A stretch of 64,000 nt of DNA from Rhabdornis inornatus (lineage: Eukaryota; Chordata; Aves; Passeriformes; Rhabdornithidae). The notes under the pieces were generated by a model. The model was not told the DNA's origin and did not search any database. It saw only the letters and a program-made list of their open reading frames with translations. The DNA is taken from contig VWZS01010874.1 in the NCBI GenBank assembly GCA_013397075.1, positions 312,039-376,038 on the forward strand, given 5' to 3'. Below, piece by piece: positions 36,838-49,700 of the stretch (its first letter is position 1; each line of letters opens with the position of its first letter). The position numbers were made by a program, and so were the translations under genes.

Positions 36838-38982
36838 TATTTTAAAATGAACTATACAAGAAACTATGATGTCCTAGGAAAAAGTGAATTTAGCCCAGGA
36901 TATTTAAATGGGTCATGAAGCCAACATGGAGCAATACTGAAACACCCCAACATGTTTGCACATTTCAGAGGCTTCATGCAGTTTGGAAAAGGTAAGAAAA
37001 CATTCAAATGTCTTTGTAACAGTACTAGAGTATCTTAAGGTCAATGTTATGGAAACACGAGCTTCCTCCCCTTTGAATATAGAGAGGAAATTGTACAGCT
37101 ACTGCAATACAAAATCTCACCTAGTTCACAAGTCCAAAGATCAAAAAATCATTTCTTCTACAGTACTTGCTGATGAAACTAGATGGGCTTACCTGCTTAG
37201 AAAAAGTAAGGACTAAGGAGGAGAAGCATGTGATGGTGGCAGAACAGCTCTGAAACAGACCTTGCTTGGTATTTACAATTTTTCCGTAATAGTTATTACT
37301 ACCCTACTGAAATAAACCTACCCCCTCAAATCCAAACACCACAAATCCTCCACAAGAGCCTTTGATGGTTCCTGAAAAAATCCTGGTTATAGTGTGACTA
37401 TTTCTTTCAGAAATTCAGAAGAAACAAACTCTGTCTGAAGAAAAATTAACCCATCTCCAGTCTTTGAGGTTGTTACACAGCAAGAGTACAGCTGCCTTAG
37501 CTGGATTCCCACAGGAGCTGGTAGCTTCTCACACAGCAGCAATCTGGACTAGAATGCCTTTTTATTTGAGTACATCTTTGTTTTGCCATGAAGAATGACT
37601 GAATCACTGATGACAATGATTTCATGCACGAGCACAACAATAGTTGGGAGCACCACCCCATTCTGGCCATGGCTGAGAGCTTGAAGCTCAGCAAAGGAAA
37701 GTTCACTTTGTTCTCCTTGGTCTCTGGCAGCAGCTTGGTGACAGCACTGGGGAGAGCAGGGCAGCAGCCCAGGAATTCCCAATGATGCCAGTCAAGCTCA
37801 GGAGGAGCCTGGCAGCCTTTTCCAGAGGCAAGGGGTCACCCTGGAGGCAACCGGGACCTTTGGAAGTCAACTTGGGAGTCTCTTGGGCTCCTTCTTTAGG
37901 CAACAGCTCCTTCAAATTTCATTCAAAATAACTCTACTATTCCCCCAACCACACAACACCTATTTAAACTTATGTTTTTATGGTAATATTTAAATTATAA
38001 AGCACTGGCCTTTCACCTTTAGGTTCCTGACTGGATTCAAACCCTCTTCCTATGGGAAATGAGTTTGGTGGCCTAAGCAGAGTCTCAAGTAGACAAAAGT
38101 CCTTATCTCTAAACTCCAAACATAATTCAGCACAACATGTCATGATTGGAATTCCCTGCTCAGGAAAAGACAAGGAATGAGCTTGTGTCAAAAGTAAATT
38201 ACCTAAGTAATCAAATCAATACTGAATTCAAAGTGGAAATATCAAAATTATCAGGTGGAGCTGTGGAGGCTACAAAATTGCTGTTTAGCACAATGTTTTT
38301 CAGCTATATTCAAAATGAGAAATGTCATTTAGAGCAGATAAACTACAAAAAATGAGGTCAAAGCTGCAAAGAAGCATTAGCTGAGAACCTTAATAAATTA
38401 AAAAATTTCCTTGAATAGCACCTTATCTCCCCTGGAAGAATGCATACAGTCTGGAACTGTGTATCTTCCCTCCTCACAAGTGTGAGGCAAAGAACCATGA
38501 TCTACATCTCAGATGCATTAGATGATGGCTGAGCATGGGGTAGAAACACCATTTAGAGGTGAGTCCTTACACAAATCTGAGTTTAAAATTGGATATTGCA
38601 TGTTGTGACAAAATACCTACAGATGAACTCAAGTAACTTTAAGTTAAAAGAAATTCAAGAAAATACAGGTAGGTACAGTCCCTTTCTTGGGTTGGAGGGG
38701 ATAAAAAGATGCAACAGACTATGAACCTTTTCACCTGATGATGAAAAAAGCAAAACAAAGTAGCTCTTAGCCATGTTGTGATCCTTGAAGCACCTTGTGG
38801 TCAAGTTCACATGGCATCAGATATCCCCTTCATCCCTGGATGTTTGCTTTATAGTCTCTACCCTTAACTCACCACAAAATGGATGACAGTTTCATTGAGA
38901 ATGGCATCACTTGTCCAACTTCAAATTACTGATCATAAAAATATCAGTAATTCTTTAATTCTTTGAAGGATTGTTTGACCAC
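36829..38982. other. Unique non-coding sequence, no gene seen
   Basis: Short frames only. The minus-strand frames near 37500-37915 are unrecognised. No mobile element was identified. Confidence 0.5.
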
Positions 38983-39002
38983 TTTTTTTTTTTTTTTTTT
39001 TT
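38983..39002. repeat. Poly-T tract (20 T)
   Basis: Twenty Ts followed by an AT-rich stretch. No retrocopy evidence. Confidence 0.93.
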
Positions 39003-42000
39003 AATTTTTATCAGCATTACTGTTTAGTGCTACGTACACAAGGGGTTGAGTGGGGGAGCGATGGTGGAAAGAAATCAAACCTGGCTGAAGAGCTAAGAGT
39101 TTGCAATACCCTACCCATACAAACAAGCTTCTATCACAGTTATAGACAGCAGAAATAAAAGGGAGCTTTTTGGCTCACAGCTATAAAAAAAAAATTATCA
39201 TAGTGATGAAGTTCCTCAGCCATCAACAGAGCTGTGATAACGCTGTTTGATGATGATTTTCCCATGAATGTTAAACAGCCGCCACTGCGGAGGAAAAGGA
39301 GCTTATCTGCACCTAATACTGATCTCTAATTCCTGCCCTTCTTGAACCATCCATTTTCTAACAGCATTAACTGGCAAATTTACATCCCATCTTAATGCTG
39401 CTAAAGAGGACAGGAGATGAAGAGTAAATGACAGCAGTGTAATGAGGATGGCTTTTTTCTCCTTTCTCTTTAATGGCTGAAGATTTACACAATTGTCTGT
39501 AAGCTTATATAGAGAGCTTACCTGAACCTTTTGCCAGCATGGATTCAACTTACAGGAGCTTTTGTTAACTAAATACACATAAATATTTTTAAGGAGGTTT
39601 AATATTGTGACTTCAAAGAAAGCTAAAAGACAGGATGAGAAAAAATATTTTTTTAGCATTTTGATTGTGGATAAAAATTACTAATATTTCTTTCTTAAGC
39701 AGATGCAGTTGTATTTACAGAATAAAAAAAAATCAGATCATAATAAAAATTCTTCTTCTGCTAAGAAATACTTGTCTTTTTTCTGTCACGTGGAAGAAGA
39801 AATTTTTTTTCCAGTTACAGAATTTTAGTGAAGAATTATCTGCAAAACTCAGAAATCAATGGCTATCCAAGTACATTATGTAGAGCTGTGTTTCACATGT
39901 CACCCACAATATGGATTGCTTTCTGATCATGTCGCTGCCATTGGAATAGAAGGCACTGCCCTGCATGGCAGAGAGGAGAGCAAGGAGGAAATGTTCCAAC
40001 ACAGGAAACCACAGCAACAACACTTGGCCAGATTCAGTCAAAGTCCCTCTACAGATCCAGATGATAATTTCAGTGGAAATTAGAACCAGTTCAAGATGCG
40101 TTGTTGATACTCAAAAGGCTCTTGGTCTAACTATGATATAAAAGACTGAATTTAATTAGCAAGAAATTTTTTTAAGATAGCTTTTTCCCCCTATTCTTAA
40201 TTTGTTTAATATATACTATTTCTCCAGGGTGTGTAAGGAAGACTGGGGTTGAAAGGGCAAACAGAAAATATTGTTTAGGGTAGAGGCTTCAAATCCCACT
40301 CTATTAGAATAACCCAGGACAGCAAAGGTGTATGAAAGAAATGCAAGATGGAGACATTGCTATTTTCACAGACTTTTGTTAAAATCTATTCCATTTAATC
40401 TTCAGAAATTTCAGTCTTTGTTTAATACATTACTACATTGCCACAATTTCCATGTCAGGCATGTCTCAAGTATTTAATACAAGGTAAATATGCATCTATG
40501 CATGTATATAAACACATAGACACATGCAAGTTTAATATTGTACCAAGGGTACGTGACCAAAAAACCACAAACCATAATAAAATATTCCAAATTAATTTTT
40601 ATTCTTCTGTCAGTAATATTGGAAACCTGCAAATGTACCTTGAGAAGAGCACCCCAGCAGTGCCCTGTGTGTTGCCATACACCTGTGATGGCTCAGCTGA
40701 TGGAAGTTCAGGAGCCCTGAACCTTTGCTGTGTTGGAAATGGGAGCAGACAGCAGCCCCAGGTGCTGTAGCTGCAGTGGCTGTGGGGACACTTATTCCTG
40801 GAAGCACGTGCATCTCAGAATGCAAACTTCCTTTACTCTTAGGATAATATTTGGCAGCTACATTTATAGAGCATTCTCATCTAAGACTCCAGGGCCTAGA
40901 TTTTTCTAAGATGTTTAGATTTCTAAACTGCTTTACTGCCCTTGATGACTTTGGCATTTATTTTTGAGGACATTGGAACATGCTGGAGGCAGAACCCAAG
41001 ACATCCAACACAGAATGCACAGGACTGATTACTGAAAGACATCTTTTTCATTAGCTATAAATGAAAATTTGAGTGCCTGCTCCTCTACATCAATATCTTG
41101 GTTCTAAGAGGCTGGTAAAATAAAGTAAGCTAATTTGTAATCTGTCTCTACTGTCCACAAAAATGTAAACAATGTGAGCTTCAAGCCAATCTAGTCAGCC
41201 CTCAATCCCAGAAAACTGAACACAACTTTCCTCTAATCATTTAAAGATACTTTAATTACCTGCCATAAGTAGATCTCAGTGAGTGAGATTAAAGTCCTAC
41301 ATACACAGAATAAATAAGAGATTCATCTGAGGGCTTCTGTTTATTGATCAATTCAGATGTTTTTTCCAAATAATTGAGTTTTAATTAATACATTGCCATG
41401 GCCCAACACTACCTAGGTTCCAGAATCACTAAGGAAGTTGTCACACAGAGGTCTTCACAGATGAAACAGAGAAACCTGCATTTTGATTTTGTGATGTGTA
41501 GATTAAACCCATTTCAGAGGCTGGGAAGGTCTGTATAATCCTGTTTTGGTTTTGATTTTCCTTTGAGCATCATCCAAGCCTTCACTACAGCTGGTGTTTT
41601 GTCAGACAGAAGTGTCCTGTCACAGACTTGTTTGCCTGTCCAAAGAGGTCCCAAACTGAACCATTTTCCTCACCTTTCAGATATACCATTAATAACCACA
41701 TGCTTATTAATGGAGCTGTCTGCATGACATATTAGTACTCTCCAGTCTGACTTTCCTGGCAGCCCAACCTTCTCATTGCATAAAACTTCCTGAAAGGACA
41801 CAAAGGAAGAGCCCTAAACTCAGAAACAAATGAGAACCCAAATGCACAGCAGGATATAGATGTAGAAGACACTGGAAAAGATTCTAGGAAAAACAACCAC
41901 CATTCATGTCTCAACTCTCTCTGCAGGGCTGTAATCATGAAAGTATCTCACTACAGCTGGGTGAGAATTTTTTACAAAATGCTGTTTCCAGGAAAAATAG

Positions 42001-42248
42001 TACTTTTGTCTTAAGAATCAAAACGTTATGATTTTCTTATAAAATCTGAATATATCTGTCAGGCAGGCAAGAACTCTCTTTGAAATAATGGGTTTGGGGT
42101 TTGCTTTTGTTTTAAAATGAAACTGAAACTGATAAATTGAAAACATCTGAATTATACTTCCCATGAGTCACTGCAGTGTATTGTGAAGAAAAACAGTTCA
42201 AACTACACCATAGAAAACATCTGTTTGGTGTAACAAACCAAAATGAAA
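39003..42248. other. Unique non-coding sequence, no gene seen
   Basis: The stretch 39190-39310 keeps several CpGs (near 39240, 39281 and 39289) around gccgccactgcgg, in otherwise CpG-poor DNA. The minus-strand frame 39303-39659 (118 codons) overlaps its edge but has no domain. No mobile element was recognised. Confidence 0.45.
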
Positions 42249-42292
42249 CAGTTTAATATTTTTAGACTATTTATATTATTTATATTAAACTG
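42249..42292. repeat. Perfect 11-bp inverted repeat, 22-base loop
   Basis: CAGTTTAATAT (42249-42259) and ATATTAAACTG (42282-42292) are exact reverse complements around an AT-only-rich loop. The element could form a hairpin in RNA or a cruciform in DNA. It is not attached to a recognisable transposon end or microRNA-length stem. Confidence 0.95.
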
Positions 42293-45200
42293 AAAAATCA
42301 ATGTGATATAATGAACCAAGATACATCAAAACTTAAGCATAGTAGATATTTCTGTTTTCAGCTAGTTCCTCCACCCACACTTAGATTCAGAAATCAAATT
42401 AGTTTACAGGTGGCAAGAAGGTGCAAAGCCATGTCAGCATGACAGTGTTTCCAATGACCCTGCAATGAAATGCAATTTTCATTTTGCTGTCCACCATAAA
42501 TAAATAGAAAAATATGAAAAAAAGGAAACTAGAAGCAACAGCACATATCCACCTGCATTACACATTTGAAATGAGATTTAAAAACGAAATTTTGTCACAA
42601 AATTTCAGTGTTTCAGCACGTAGTATCAGAATCACTGTTGGAAATGCAGAATGCCAAGTGTACCAAAACTCTACCTTACTATAAACTGCAGATCTTTTTC
42701 TGTGCATATAACAAACATTTTAGCATAACAGGACACAGCAAAAATGCACCTACAGCTGTATTTTGCAAAATACTTTCTCCTGGGCTTCATATCTGGGAAA
42801 ATTAAGAACAGGGAAATAATGGAGGAAAAAAAAAAACACGCAGAAATTAGGGGTTTTTGAGAAAAGCAGACACACCCTCACAACAACTAAACAAAGAAAG
42901 AAGCAAAAAGGAGTAAGTGCCATCCAAATTCCTTGATTACATCATGAAGCCCCACATTCTGTTAAGACAAAGCCTTAGAGTGAGAGATGGGAAGTATGAT
43001 GTAGCATGACTGCATTTAATCAAGGTGAATCCCTCTCTGATGATTATCAGGTGAGGATAGATTTCTTGCTCCACACTCTCTATAGTTGTACATGAAGACA
43101 GATACGGAGATAACATCAAAAACCATAATAAGGAAAAGAGATTATGTTAACTGTTGCTTAAGAAGTTTCTTTGTACCAGAGTAACAAACAAATTGAAGGC
43201 TTTAGAAATCAAAGGGCAATTTAATGTAGCAGTTTTACACAAACACAAAAGGATTAATAAAGAGCTGCTTCCTCTTGTTGCAGGTAGATCACAGAACTCT
43301 CACTGTTTCCAGCATGTCAGCAGTGGCTTCCTACTACCACACCTTACACCAGCCTTGGGCTGACTGGCTTTATCTTCAAACCTGGATTACAGGCTGTCCA
43401 GTTTAGCTTTATTAGAGTACCTGATAGAAGAAAAATGCACTAGGAAGAAAACACTCAGCATATCTGCATAAGCAAGGTGTGGTTTTCATTCGTGATGTGG
43501 CTGTTTGTGACCTACCACCTATCTGGAATACCAAGCCAGAAATCCCTCCTGAACTACAATGGTACTAGATTATATAACAGAAATGGATTTTATTTCAGAA
43601 TAAAACAAGCTAAACACAGAAGGAACATGCTGCATCAGAGATCCCGACATCAGGACCCAGAACAATAAAAATCCCAATATGCATGACCAAACTGAAAATC
43701 CCTTCTCACATAAAGGCTGTCCTGGAGACTGTCTGAAGGTATAATATCTTCAGAACAATGAACAACTGGATTCTGCTGTAGTAAGAAATGTTTCTGACTA
43801 CAATGAAGCCAGGGAGGGATGTGCAGGTGAGAGATTGCAGTGACTGCTCTGTAGTGCCACAAGCCAGTGCAGGACATTGCAAGATCCCTGATCTTTGTCT
43901 GTCTCTCCCTCCCATACCCTGGCTCAGAGATGAGGATGTGGACATTCAGAAAGTGCAGCGCCATCAGCTTTGAACTTTCCATCAGCCACTCTAAGGCTGT
44001 CCTAGGAATCCTCTGGATCCTCATGAGGCCACACCTACTTCTAGTATGATTTTTTGCCTTATTTTGCAAAACAATATATTAATTTCAGGTAATGTGACTA
44101 GGAAATAGAAGAAAAAAGAAGGAAGAGGGAGTCATGCCAAAGTGATTTTATTTCCAACCACTCAATAGTGGGCATCCAGACTTGATCAAATAGATGGAAG
44201 CTGTCAGTCAATTTTTTATACACAAAACCCACTGTGTTTTGCTTGTAGCTGCAGACCTACATTAATTTTTGTGAATGTGTCAAATGATGATGCTTATAAT
44301 GCAGTACTGTGGATTCAGCCTCTGCAAAATATCACCAGTGGCATTTTTAGTGGTCCAGTTTGAAAATGTGACCCTTAGAGACATGATGAATAAAATTAGT
44401 CAACTCTGTAACTTTAAAATAGCTCTTTTCTAATTAAAGTGTGATGAAGCTTTCAGCCTATCTAGCTAGGGATGCAGAGTGCACGAGCAAACCAATTAGA
44501 GATAGTGGCAAAAACAAAATGGTGTCACAAAAAGATTTACCACATCAGTCCCTCCAGTAGCTGTACCATTTCTGCTGATAAAGGTGAAACAACAGCTACT
44601 GCTGCAGCTAAGGCTGAAGCTAATGTTAAGCTGACAAATCAACTTTTAGAGTCTTGGGAGATTCAGCAGAGCTATCAAGAGGCACAAAGGCTACTAATGC
44701 TTATGTCATACTTCTCAGCTCTCACATTTTACCCAGGAGACACCAGATTTTTTTGGCTTAAAATTTTTTTGATTTTTGTATTCTCTTGGGCAAAAAAATC
44801 AAAGAAGCCCATTAATTCAATGAGAATTTCACATATCTCGCTGCTTGTTTTTTTTTCCACAAGACTCACACTGTTTGAGGTTGAGAAGTATGCTCTACTT
44901 TGATAATGACACCCTGAAGGATAGCAGTGGCAGAAGGATGAACACACAACAAAATCCCAGCTGCTGCCATTCAAGGCAAACACTCAGGACATTCGATGCT
45001 TGAATTCAGGTGGAGAGACCACCACAAATCACTGCACTGCCATTGTGGGGAGCCTGTACAATCAGACCCAAATTCAGCCAGTATTTAGAGCACACAGCAC
45101 AGGGAAGAGAAGAGCTTGGCCTGACTCCTGTGAGCAAGCACACAGCTAGTAATAATCTGTCAAACATTTGCACGCCTTGTGGTAATCTGGTTCGCCACTT

Positions 45201-46924
45201 CTTAGAGGACGTGATTACATGCTTACTTGAACAAATCTCCCTGGCTGTCTAGTGGTGAGCATTAGTAGCAATGGCAGGAAACAAACAGATATGATGCTAC
45301 AAAAAGAAAAAGCAGAGATTTTTATGGCAGACTTTCCTTATGGCATTCCAATCTTTCTTATATCAAAATACTGAGGATAATCAAAATATTAATTTTTTGC
45401 AGAGATTGAAGATCTAGACAAAAGCTAAAAGAAAAGTGAGTGTTAGAGGCTGAATCAACATCTTGCAAGTAAAGTACTTATCATGTTAGGTTAAAATTAG
45501 GTTCCAAAACCCCCAAGATTATAGGTCCTCTGTGGTCAAAAATACACAGGTTTGTGCACCTGAGGCCAGAATTACTGGACCTTCTGCAAACTGTGTGCTA
45601 CCAAAACCACCCAGTGTACTCTGTATTACATTCAATGTTATTTCACATGGCACAATCTTAGCAGCACAAGATTAGGAAGCAGTACATGGTTTACATTTTC
45701 AAGATCTATATCCAGTTTCAAACAAACACATCCTCCTTCTACTTCAGTTCCAGATAATTCTGTAAAGAAACAGTAAGTGCCTAATATATACATAACTCAG
45801 AAATTAAGGTGAACTATAAATTGAAACACAGATGCAAATTTTCAGGACTCAGTAACCCAGTGTAGTTCACCTGTAAAGTTCAGAGCTGAAACCTAATTCA
45901 AATTGTACACGTGTAGCTCTTCAAAGCCACAGATTTATTTCAAGCTTAGCTGAAACATTATTATTATGAAGAAATAGTAATTAAAAGACTAAGTTAGCCA
46001 GAGGAACTGCAAGAAAATGTAAGACAAAGCGTAATTTTAAGATGTAGGTAAATATGGGAGAATGATGTCTAGTTAATTACATGCAGGAGAATAGAAATAA
46101 TATGAGTTAGGAGCATGAAAGTACTGAAGGTAATAACATCCAGTAATACATCACAGATTATATGATATAAGCAGAAGAAGAGTAGGCTCTTTTCAATTCA
46201 TTCAGAAAAGGCTACAAGAAAGTAAGCACCATATAGATATGTATATGTGATATGGAAACTGCTTTAGAATATAGCACAGGGATGATGGCTGAAATTCTGT
46301 ATAATTCCTACTCAATTTTTCAGGGAAGGCAGAAGAAAAACTGTCAGAAGATTTTCTGACTCATCGGATTAGCAATACTTGCAAATTATGGTGAAAACAT
46401 CTGCATTTTATATAAGATGATGTAATCATAGTGGAGGAGACCTTTGGAAACAGGGAACTGTGTTATGGACCTGGTGTTGGAAGCAGGAACTAGAGAGGAG
46501 AGTCACTAAACTCATAAAAGCTCAGAAAAACATGATAAATTCTCCAAATCAGTATTTGATTTTCAGTCTGCAAAAAAGAGAGGAAACAAATCAGAATAAA
46601 TATTATTACATGTCCAACAAAAACACATTTCTAATTGACCTAGGCCATTCTGCCTTTATAATGCTGATACCTGTGTTTCTTATTTTGTCTTACTAAAGAT
46701 GTTTTCTAAAACTGTCATTTTAAGCAGCACGTGCAAAATACAATCTGTTTTTTCCTGGGGCCAGCTTTTTTTTTTTCCTGGGCTCTGAAAGCACAGCTTT
46801 GATACAAATCTACATCTCTGTGTGCCTGCTGCATTAGTGATCATACGCAATGGCCTGTCTGCTGTGCGAGATTATGGGGATACTGCAGGCAGGGGGCAAG
46901 GGATCAGCCAGGATGTGTACAAAC
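42293..46924. other. Unique non-coding sequence, no gene seen
   Basis: The frames 43650-44069 (minus, 139 codons) and 44472-44903 (plus, 143 codons) are the longest. The latter has an alanine-rich patch but no domain, and neither has supporting context. No mobile element was recognised. Confidence 0.5.
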
Positions 46925-47160
46925 TTCAAATTGCTGGCTACACCCCTGACTGAAGTCTACATAAATTATGTCCACCACGTTCCCATCATTTATTTCTTTT
47001 GTCATTCCTTCAAAGAACTCGGTCATATTCTGTCTGACAGGATTTATTCTTGGTAAAACCATTGCTGATCTTCTTTTAATAACCCTTTCTCCGATAAATA
47101 CCCAGCGCTTTCATCCCTAATGATTGATTCTCGTATCTTAACTTTCAGCAATATATCTTA
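46925..47160 (-). mobile_element. CR1-clade LINE reverse-transcriptase fragment (decayed)
   Basis: On the minus strand this encodes part of a CR1-type reverse transcriptase. Reading from about 47061 downward gives the 'GFTKNKSC' motif. A one-base insertion then shifts frame, and a second frame gives 'EFFEGMTKEINDGNVVDIIY' directly followed by 'VDFSQG'. Functional CR1 enzymes carry G-F-T/V-K-G-K-S-C followed by an acidic linker and Y-L-D-F-S-K-A-F-D, so the order and spacing fit well. The catalytic FADD-type motif lies outside the fragment. The frameshift and replaced motif residues show it is dead. It is a coding-domain piece rather than the usual 3' tail, so it is probably an old insertion. 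Confidence 0.86.
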
Positions 47161-47689
47161 GGAGAGCTATTGAAAAGCAAGTTTCATCTGCTGAGGCAAG
47201 TTTAAAGATGAACTCAGGTGGCTCTATGCTTAAATGTCTATGTATCTATTTATCATCTGTTAAGGTACAAACAGCTCATCATTACAACAACAACCACGGA
47301 AGATGAAAACGATATCCTTCACTCAGTCAATTCTAAAGCAGGAATCAAGTGTCTGGAAATAACAGTTTAACTTTTTTTGAACATGAAAAGGAAAAAGCAA
47401 CCCTTTATCACAGACATTTTTTCTGTCAGAAAACCATATCCCACCCTCTCCCTCAATAAGTCTGCCACAGCTAACACATACGTACTAAAAATGTGACTAG
47501 TGTGTGGTAATATAGACTCCTAACTTCTATAGATTCAAGGTTCAAAATGCACTGGTTTAACATATTTGATTGGTGAGACTTAATAACATAACAGTAGGCA
47601 ATAACTGAGGCTGTTGTATATTCTAGTATTCATATTGAGTTAGTTACTGGCAGGTTTATTTCCTTCTGCTTTAAAACACAGAGAAACCC
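47161..47689. other. Spacer between two LINE fragments
   Basis: AT-rich sequence without a recognised gene. It may hold further decayed LINE sequence of either element, but I could not align any. Confidence 0.45.
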
Positions 47690-48208
47690 CCACGGTGTCT
47701 GCCCTTGCTGATACAGGTGTGCATGGCTGTGCCCACTCTAGAACTCGATAATGCAATTCCATGTCAGCATTTTGTCGGCCTCACTACTGCACTGATGAAG
47801 AAACTTCAGTTAGTCTGGAACTCAGCTGCTGAAATTTTGACTGACACCATGCATGAAAATCACATTACCCTGGTTGTAAAAAACCTTCTCTGGCTACCTG
47901 TAAAGTACAGGATTATGTGTAAAGTCCTAGTTATTAACTTACAAGTCCTTAAATTGACTTGGGTTTGAATACCTCAGAGACATTCTGGAACCATACATCC
48001 CCAGTCGTTTTCTTTGGTCTCAGTCAATTGGATTAGTTCTTTTTGGCTGAAGACATTGAGCTACAGGGCATTTTTAGTGTTTGCTCGCTCCTCATGGAAT
48101 TCATTAACCATGGAGGTCAGACTGGCTGACACTCTAACATGCTCTAAATCTGAACTTAAGGTACACGTTTTCAGATTGCTTTTATTAGGATGTATAAAAA
48201 GTATATGA
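47690..48208 (+). mobile_element. L2-like LINE ORF2 C-terminal fragment
   Basis: One plus-strand frame reads through 47705-48208 with a single stop (TGA at 47966-47968). It encodes the region just after the reverse transcriptase of L2-type LINEs. 'LQLVWNSAAEILTDT' matches the LQ-x-x-N-A-A-R-L-L-T pattern. 'HITLVVKNLLWLPVKYRI' matches the H-I-T-P-V-L...L-H-W-L-P-V...R-I pattern. 'YRAFLVFARSSWNSL' matches R-A-F-S-x-x-A-P-x-L-W-N-S-L-P. 'FKS-K-LKTHLF' is represented by SKSELKVHVFRL. L2 elements have been inactive in birds for a very long time, so such an even frame over ~500 bases is notable. It is a mobile-element relic, not a host gene. Confidence 0.85.
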
Positions 48209-49470
48209 TTATCTCTACTAAATTGCATAGTTTTTCACATCTGTACATATCCTTGAGTGTTAGTATTTCAGAACTAGAATTAGTCTTGTCTTAGGTTTAT
48301 TTTTCCTCTGTGCACCACAAGTAAAAAACACTTTGCGTTATTGCAACTTTTCCCAATAACCTTGAAAGGATCCGCAGAGAAAAGACTTGGCAGATGGAAA
48401 TCCAAAGCTTAGACAAGACATTCCTACTTTTAAAGCACATTTGACAACATGATCTAGATCAATATTTCCAGGAAGCACAGCACATGAAATAGAGAACGAC
48501 TGTCTTTTTTAAGTTTTTGAAGTATTTAGTGCAAATATTATGACCATTTCCTTTTAAGATATTTATAACTATTTATACACTTTTCCTTTTTCTCATGGGT
48601 ACATACCCAAACAAGTTCCCTTGATTTAGCTGATCTGCACCACAGTAAATGAGCACTGAATTCAGACAGATCAAATTAAACTCTGATGTAAATAATTATT
48701 AAGTAAATAATTATAATTAAACTATGATATGACTTGATTAGATCATATTTTTACTGTACTAAGAGGACTTCTTACAAACTCCTGCATGGTGTGACAAGAG
48801 TTACATTCCACAGTGGTACTGCAGGTGGATAGTTTCTAAATTATGAAAGCATAACAAACTTAAAAGGTTGACTAACAAGAGTCTAAGGAGATTTGATTTG
48901 ACCCTTCCCCTGTGTCCCGGGGATAAGTCAACTGGCTGCAGAGAGAATGATGCAATCAAAAGATGGAGACATGGATGCAGTTAATCCATGAACGTGCTCT
49001 CTATATTGGTATATCATAGAAAGAACAATTCCCTATCAGCAGTGTATGAATAACTGTGTCTTGAGCTTGCATGCCAACAGTTATGGGTAGATGTCATCAC
49101 TTTAAAAAATAAAAGCTGTTTCTACAGACATGCAAGACAGATTGGTGAATTTGCCTGGTTTAAATTAGGCTGAGTGGTTCATGATGGTGTAAGGAGAGGA
49201 AAGATATTTTAATAAAACCAGCCAAATCAAACCTTCCCTGCCCAATCGACTTTTCACAGAACAGGTTGACAGGGTATTAAAAGCTGTTCCATTGCATTCT
49301 GCATGTGAAAAGGGTGCCTAGCATCTAGATTTAATAGAGCCCTAAATAGCTATAGATAATTTATTCTAGTTATAGCTTTAAGTTCTGTTTTTCAGAGAAT
49401 ATGAGTCTTACAAAAATGGTTTCCATGCAAATCAAAACCAGCTGCAAGCTTGCCAAGGCCAAGATGTAAT
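48209..49470. other. Unique non-coding sequence, no gene seen
   Basis: No coding frame of note. A 12-base unit (gtaaataattat) is repeated at about 48688 and 48703. No mobile element was recognised. Confidence 0.5.
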
Positions 49471-49479
49471 TTAAGATGG

Positions 49480-49700
49480 CATTTAAGCCGCTGTCTTTTC
49501 TGCCTCTAGAGATATCATCATAAAATAAAAGAATTCATCAGGTAATGTTTTCTTCTTTATTCAGCTGTACAATTCTGAAGTGAAAAAGTTAATTAGACAT
49601 ATAGTGCTGTCGACACATAGTTTATTAGGAGATTCTGATTAATTAGCTATGGTAAAAGGTTTTTATGTAGTCATAATTAATGTATATTTAAAGAAAAAAG
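49480..49700. promoter_or_regulatory. Possible conserved non-coding element
   Basis: This AT-rich block carries several TAAT/ATTA words (gttaattagac, gattaattagc, cataattaatg) and isolated CpGs (aagccgctg near 49488, tgtcgaca near 49609). It has no repeat signature. This is typical of homeodomain-bound enhancers in gene deserts but unproven here. Confidence 0.22.

Noticed and set aside
36799..36900. Possible minus-strand processed pseudogene tail
   Set aside because: No polyadenylation signal or recognisable body on the minus strand and no target duplication.
44472..44903. 143-codon plus-strand frame with an alanine-rich patch
   Set aside because: The patch comes from a local GCT-rich stretch; the remainder is random-like.
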